Shown: positions 7,506 through 9,576 of the stretch, piece after piece
Layout: every line of letters starts with the position of its first letter
How positions within the stretch are numbered: position 1 is the first letter of the stretch
Assembly: GCA_043772905.1 (NCBI GenBank)
Contig: JAYVFS010000221.1
Coordinates: 1 to 9,576 of the forward strand
From: JAAFJT01 sp043772905
GTDB taxonomy: Bacteria; Bacteroidota; Bacteroidia; Chitinophagales; Saprospiraceae
Length of the DNA: 9,576 nt
Direction: 5' to 3'
Notes under the pieces: model-generated
Database searches by the model: none
The model's input: only the letters and a program-made list of their open reading frames with translations
What the model was told of the DNA's origin: nothing
Position numbers and translations under genes: made by a program

Positions 7506-7543
7506 ATCCCGAATTTCGTTGTTGCGAGATTCGGGATTTTTTT
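7506..7543 (+). terminator. Strong intrinsic terminator of the molybdenum hydroxylase operon
   Basis: ATCCCGAAT (7506-7514) pairs with ATTCGGGAT (7529-7537). The stem continues inward through TTCG/CGAG (one G-U pair) to a TTGTTG loop, giving about 13 bp. A seven-T run (7537-7543) follows. It begins 31 bp after the large-subunit stop codon and closes the plus-strand operon. Confidence 0.9.
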
Positions 7544-7558
7544 ATCCTTAATTCTGAT

Positions 7559-7721
7559 AAATCCGTTAGGATTCACAGGTTTGTAGAAAAATAGAAGCCA
7601 ATCTTTCCTTGAATCCATTAAGATTCACACATTTGTAGAAAAAACAGAGACCAATCTTCCTTGAATCCGTTAGGATTCACACATTTGTAACATTAAATGA
7701 CGTGCGAATCCTAACGGATTC
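7559..7721. repeat. 52-bp tandem repeats headed by a small palindrome, plus an inverted copy
   Basis: Units start at 7559, 7611 and 7663, exactly 52 bp apart. Each opens with a palindromic head (GAATCCGTTAGGATTC in unit 3; AAATCC... in unit 1; GAATCCATTAAGATTC in unit 2), then CACA, then GTTTGTAG or ATTTGTA. Units 1 and 2 continue with similar A-rich then CCAATCTT sequence, so only about 2.5 units are present. The head occurs again as an exact reverse complement, GAATCCTAACGGATTC, at 7706-7721. It can pair with the unit-3 head (7663-7678) as a 16-bp stem over a 27-nt loop. The stretch lies between the ends of the converging hydroxylase operon and FN3-protein gene. It is not a CRISPR because the segments between heads are alike. 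Confidence 0.75.
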
Positions 7722-7747
7722 GTAAAACTATCCGTTATTTCTTTTTA

Positions 7748-7774
7748 CAAACGTTAACTTCACGTTAACGTTTG
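7748..7774. repeat. 11-bp inverted repeat with GTTAAC cores
   Basis: CAAACGTTAAC (7748-7758) and GTTAACGTTTG (7764-7774) are perfect complements around TTCAC. Neither side has a clean T-run, so it is not a convincing terminator. It could be a protein-binding site or a folded spacer between the two convergent transcription units. Confidence 0.5.
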
Positions 7775-7781
7775 CTCCAAC

Positions 7782-7818
7782 AAAAAAGTGTCTATCAGCC
7801 GCAACCGATAGACACTTT
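7782..7818 (-). terminator. Intrinsic terminator for the FN3-protein gene
   Basis: AAAGTGTCTATC (7785-7796) pairs with GATAGACACTTT (7807-7818), a perfect 12-bp stem over a 10-nt loop. On the minus strand the stem runs into six T residues (plus-strand A7782-A7787). It lies about 135 bp past the stop codon of the minus-strand gene at 7955. On the plus strand the T tract is only three long, so any activity that way is weak. Confidence 0.75.
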
Positions 7819-7954
7819 AGAAGACATACGCCATAGTGATATTTATTTAGAAAAAGTTATACAAATAGTCCTGTTTATTTAAATGTGGTTTAAGAGTTAT
7901 GGGCGTATCGAGAAAAAACCGAAGGCGCAAAGCTTTGTTCACGACCGAAAAGGC

Positions 7955-8602
7955 TCACGAAATCCACACAGTCACAGGCGCAGAGTAATCGCTCATAATT
8001 CTGCCGTTGCTGATGCCCGCGATGCGAAAAGAATGGGCAGCATTTGACGAGAAACCCGATAAAATAACGGAAGGTGCTTCCGATACGCCCACATTATTCC
8101 AGTGTCCGTCGGTATCCAAGTCTTGAATCAAGTACGTGATAGCATCGTCCTGCTCGTCCCAACCCAAAGCGACAAAACCGTGTTTCTTTTCGTCCGTTGC
8201 TTTCAAGCCCGTCGGTACGTCCAAGAACGTCACCACCTTTTTCGCAGAGACACCTTTGTTGGTTTCGGCAAGTTCAAAACCAGTACCTTTAGCCCAGTTT
8301 TCGCCCTCTTCTTGACTCACATTGGCTGCATTGGCATCATCTTCAATCTTTCTGCCGATAGCATTGAGGGCATTGATAATGTCATTTTGAATCTTGTTTT
8401 TAGCGGTTGTTCTATCCGTACCACCGAGTTTACAATTAACAATAGCCGTTCCGAAAGGTGCCAACAGTTCGCCGAGAGCCGTCACAAGCGGTTGATAATG
8501 GACGTAAAGGGCATTACCGTTCATTCTTTCATAATGTAATTCTGCCCGACTTTTCAGCGACTCATTGATGAGCCTTCTAAACAAATAACGAATTCTGACC
8601 AT
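7955..8602 (-). CDS. Hypothetical protein with C-terminal FN3-like domain
   Basis: A 215-residue protein without signal peptide or membrane helix. Residues 1-120 are mainly helical, with MNGNALYVHYQPLVTALGEL (27-46), a segment GTDRTTAKNKIQNDIINALNAI (61-82), and then an E/N-rich stretch. Residues about 126-215 look like one fibronectin type III domain: FLDVPTGLKATDEKKHGFVALGW, ITYLIQDLDTDGHW, VILSGFSSNAAHSFRIAGISN and SDYSAPVTVWIS. This helical-plus-FN3 layout of about 210 residues resembles hypothetical proteins I recall from Bacteroidota; no function is known to me. The chosen ATG is at 8602; an ATG 11 nt upstream is out of frame. It stands alone on the minus strand, with its own terminator, and is flanked on both sides by repeat DNA, which may hint at an accessory region. 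Confidence 0.75.
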   Translation of the reverse strand: MVRIRYLFRRLINESLKSRAELHYERMNGNALYVHYQPLVTALGELLAPFGTAIVNCKLGGTDRTTAKNKIQNDIINALNAIGRKIEDDANAANVSQEEGENWAKGTGFELAETNKGVSAKKVVTFLDVPTGLKATDEKKHGFVALGWDEQDDAITYLIQDLDTDGHWNNVGVSEAPSVILSGFSSNAAHSFRIAGISNGRIMSDYSAPVTVWIS

Positions 8603-8837
8603 TCTGCAATCATTTTTAAGTGAATAATTAATTTTTAAGCATAAAAAGAGGTTGACCCGATTCTTACACGCACGTTTATACTTATTCCCTTTAATAATGT
8701 TTCGTCAAATCACCATTTGTTTAAATATATTTTTTTTATTTACGCTATTAGGCAAAATTTATAAGCCCTAAAGCGTGAGAATTGAAGTAGAATGTATGGA
8801 ATACAATAAATGCTAAGAGATTTTATAGGACTGATGT
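8603..8837. other. A+T-rich upstream region of the FN3-protein gene
   Basis: No gene is seen here. The region should hold the FN3-protein promoter, but no TAnnTTTG box is evident on the minus strand. TCTTACACGC at 8662-8671 is the reverse complement of GCGTGTAAGA, the 10 bp found inside the 21-bp repeat array to the right, and may be an orphan inverted copy or chance. A small inverted repeat CAAAT/ATTTG lies near 8707-8720. Confidence 0.3.
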
Positions 8838-9084
8838 GTGTAAGACGTGCCTGTATATGTGTAAGATGAACTTGCACGCATGTAAGACGTGTCTGCACGC
8901 ATGTAAGATGAACTTGCACGCATGTAAGACGTGCCTGCACGCATGTAAGATGAACCTGCACGCGTGTAAGAGGAACTTGCACGTATGTAAGAGGAATCTG
9001 CACGCGTGTAAGACGTGCCTGTATATGTGTAAGTTGAACCTGCACGCTTGCAAGAAGGACTTGCACGTATGTAAGAGGAACTTG
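8838..9084. repeat. 21-bp minisatellite, about 11.8 units
   Basis: Units begin at 8838 and every 21 bp after, the twelfth (9069) breaking off at 9084. The consensus is rTGTAAGA-nGnnCyTG-CACGC. Two main unit types exist: A with GACGTGCCTG (units 1, 3, 5, 9) and B with GATGAACyTG (2, 4, 6). Units 7, 8 and 12 have GAGGAAyyTG. The first six units alternate A-B, giving a 42-bp higher-order period, as if a two-unit block was duplicated. Units 1 and 9 share the rare ending CCTGTATAT. Because 21 is a multiple of three, one plus frame and two minus frames stay open, giving heptad peptides such as CKMNLHA. No start with a convincing ribosome-binding context serves them, so I treat the array as non-coding. 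Confidence 0.9.
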
Positions 9085-9129
9085 ACGATGATACTGTTGA
9101 AAATGACTGCGCTTTATGCCGCTTTTACT

Positions 9130-9230
9130 TTTGAATCAGGATGTGCAGGATTTTAAAGATGTTAAGGATTTAGGCGAAAGGCACATCTAAATCCTTAGCA
9201 TCTTTAAAATCCTGCGCATCCTGATTCAAA
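9130..9230. repeat. Long hairpin with 44-bp arms built from 9-bp repeats
   Basis: The left arm (9130-9173) and right arm (9187-9230) are complementary at 42 of 44 positions around a 13-nt loop. Each arm is itself repetitive: in the left arm AGGATGTGC, AGGATTTTA, AAGATGTTA and AGGATTTAG start at 9138, 9147, 9156 and 9165, an exact 9-bp period. It lies 22 bp beyond the stop codon of the TPR gene on the minus strand, so it could stabilise the 3' end of that mRNA. Neither side has a T-run, so it is not a standard intrinsic terminator. The nearly matching arms imply recent origin or repair between arms. Confidence 0.85.
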
Positions 9231-9252
9231 TGATAAGACCATACTGAGGGGG

Positions 9253-9576
9253 TCAATCCAAACCCTTTAAATTTGTTTGGACAATCCCTAAAAACTTTTG
9301 AAACTCTACATATTGCGGTGCATCGCGCACCAATGCTTGCCAAAGTGCTTCTGCTTGCTTGAAATAAGCCCGTGCTTTTGTTTTATCTTTTAAATTATCG
9401 CTACTAAACTCACCCAATTTGGCATAAGAAACCGCCAAACCGTTTTTAAAGGACACATTATTCGGGTAGGCGGCATTCAGTTCTTTTTCTAAACGATTAT
9501 ACTCTTCGTAAAAGCCCAATGCCTTCTCCAAATTGCCCAACGACGTGTGCGTTGAGCCAAGTGTTGAGTAAGAAAT
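9253..9576 (-). CDS. TPR-repeat protein, C-terminal fragment (partial)
   Basis: The frame is open from the right edge to the stop at 9253-9255, giving the last 107 residues of a longer protein; its start is outside the window. A TTG at 9540 could be taken as a start for a 95-residue product, but the frame and the repeat pattern continue upstream of it (ISYSTLGSTHTSLGNLEKALGFYEEYN). The fragment shows tetratricopeptide repeats: SYSTLGSTHTSLGNLEKALGF, then LAVSYAKLGE followed by KARAYFKQAEALWQAL, with a final non-repeat tail. TPRs are protein-binding helical scaffolds. In Bacteroidota such arrays often follow NTPase, caspase or CHAT domains, but the N-terminal part that would tell is not visible. 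A TACTGAGGGG motif abuts its 3' end. Confidence 0.75.
   Translation of the reverse strand: MSYSTLGSTHTSLGNLEKALGFYEEYNRLEKELNAAYPNNVSFKNGLAVSYAKLGEFSSDNLKDKTKARAYFKQAEALWQALVRDAPQYVEFQKFLGIVQTNLKGLD

Larger units (their letters stand above)
468..9251 (+). repeat. TACTGAGGGG: eight dispersed, strand-biased copies
   Basis: Exact copies begin at 468, 869, 1465, 2277, 3199, 4364, 6268 and 9242, all on the plus strand; I found no complement (CCCCTCAGTA) on that strand. The G tract varies from four (468, 3199) through five (1465, 6268, 9242) to six (869, 2277, 4364). Two copies are intergenic, each just past the stop codon of a minus-strand gene (468 and 9242). Five lie inside minus-strand genes, where they encode PPSV, PLSI, PPQY, PLSI and PPSV and so use all three codon phases. 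One lies in the plus-strand Moco subunit gene as DTEG. The span given covers first to last copy; the motif itself is 10 bp. Confidence 0.9.

Noticed and set aside
7559..7721. Possible CRISPR array
   Set aside because: The segments between repeat heads are alike, not unique, there are only three direct copies, and no cas gene is in sight.
7748..7774. Intrinsic terminator at the GTTAAC inverted repeat
   Set aside because: No uninterrupted T-run follows the stem on either strand.
8102..8539. 145-codon plus-strand open frame opposite the FN3-protein gene
   Set aside because: It has no recognisable motifs and lies wholly inside the better-supported minus-strand gene.
8836..9156. 106-residue Cys/His heptad-repeat protein on the plus strand, and similar minus-strand frames
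   Set aside because: The open frames follow from a 21-bp repeat; the plus frame starts at GTG and no convincing ribosome-binding site is seen for any. Kept only as a point to rule out.
468..9251. TACTGAGGGG as a conserved protein motif or a terminator element
   Set aside because: It is read in different codon phases and on both sense and antisense strands of genes, and most copies are deep inside coding regions.
9253..9540. 95-residue stand-alone TPR protein starting at TTG 9540
   Set aside because: The same frame continues upstream to the window edge with TPR-like residues, so this is the end of a larger protein.

Overview
The window looks like chromosomal DNA of a member of the Bacteroidota (moderate G+C, roughly 40%). 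The support is a caspase-like protein carrying a SUMF1/FGE-type domain, secreted alpha/beta hydrolases with short signal peptides, a TATATTTG box of the Bacteroidota -7 promoter type (TAnnTTTG), an IorAB-type molybdenum hydroxylase pair, and intergenic repeats of kinds I associate with this phylum. A narrower placement (for example Saprospiria) is only a guess.

Layout from left to right. The left edge (1-378, minus) is the N-terminal part of a transposase resembling the IS1634/DUF4277 group, cut by the window. Next, on minus, is a 610-residue membrane-anchored caspase-like (peptidase C14) protein (482-2314) with its own promoter. Upstream of it, also on minus, are two secreted alpha/beta hydrolases 12 bp apart (2396-3556 and 3569-4549), very likely one transcription unit. 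After a 232-bp divergent intergenic region, a plus-strand pair encodes a molybdenum hydroxylase: a [2Fe-2S] subunit (4782-5240) and a Tat-exported molybdopterin subunit (5333-7474), closed by a strong intrinsic terminator. From 7545 to 7820 there is only repeat DNA and a minus-strand terminator. That terminator serves a 215-residue protein with an FN3-like domain (7955-8602, minus). The next 650 bp hold a 21-bp minisatellite (8838-9084) and a 44-bp-arm hairpin whose arms are built of 9-bp repeats (9130-9230). The right edge (9253-9576, minus) is the C-terminal end of a TPR protein.

Functionally, the molybdenum hydroxylase pair is the clearest unit: electrons pass from the Moco subunit through two [2Fe-2S] clusters to an unseen acceptor, probably in the periplasm. 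The two hydrolases may deacylate or de-esterify external substrates. The caspase protein looks like a cytoplasmic protease tethered through one membrane helix to a shortened SUMF1-like domain outside.

The most striking feature belongs to no single gene. The 10-mer TACTGAGGGG occurs eight times, always on the plus strand and never, as far as I can see, as its complement. It lies inside genes of both orientations, in all three codon phases of minus-strand genes, and between genes. That pattern points to selection on DNA itself, as for a Chi-like recombination site, an FtsK-orienting (KOPS-like) site or another polar genome motif. The spacing between copies widens steadily from left to right.
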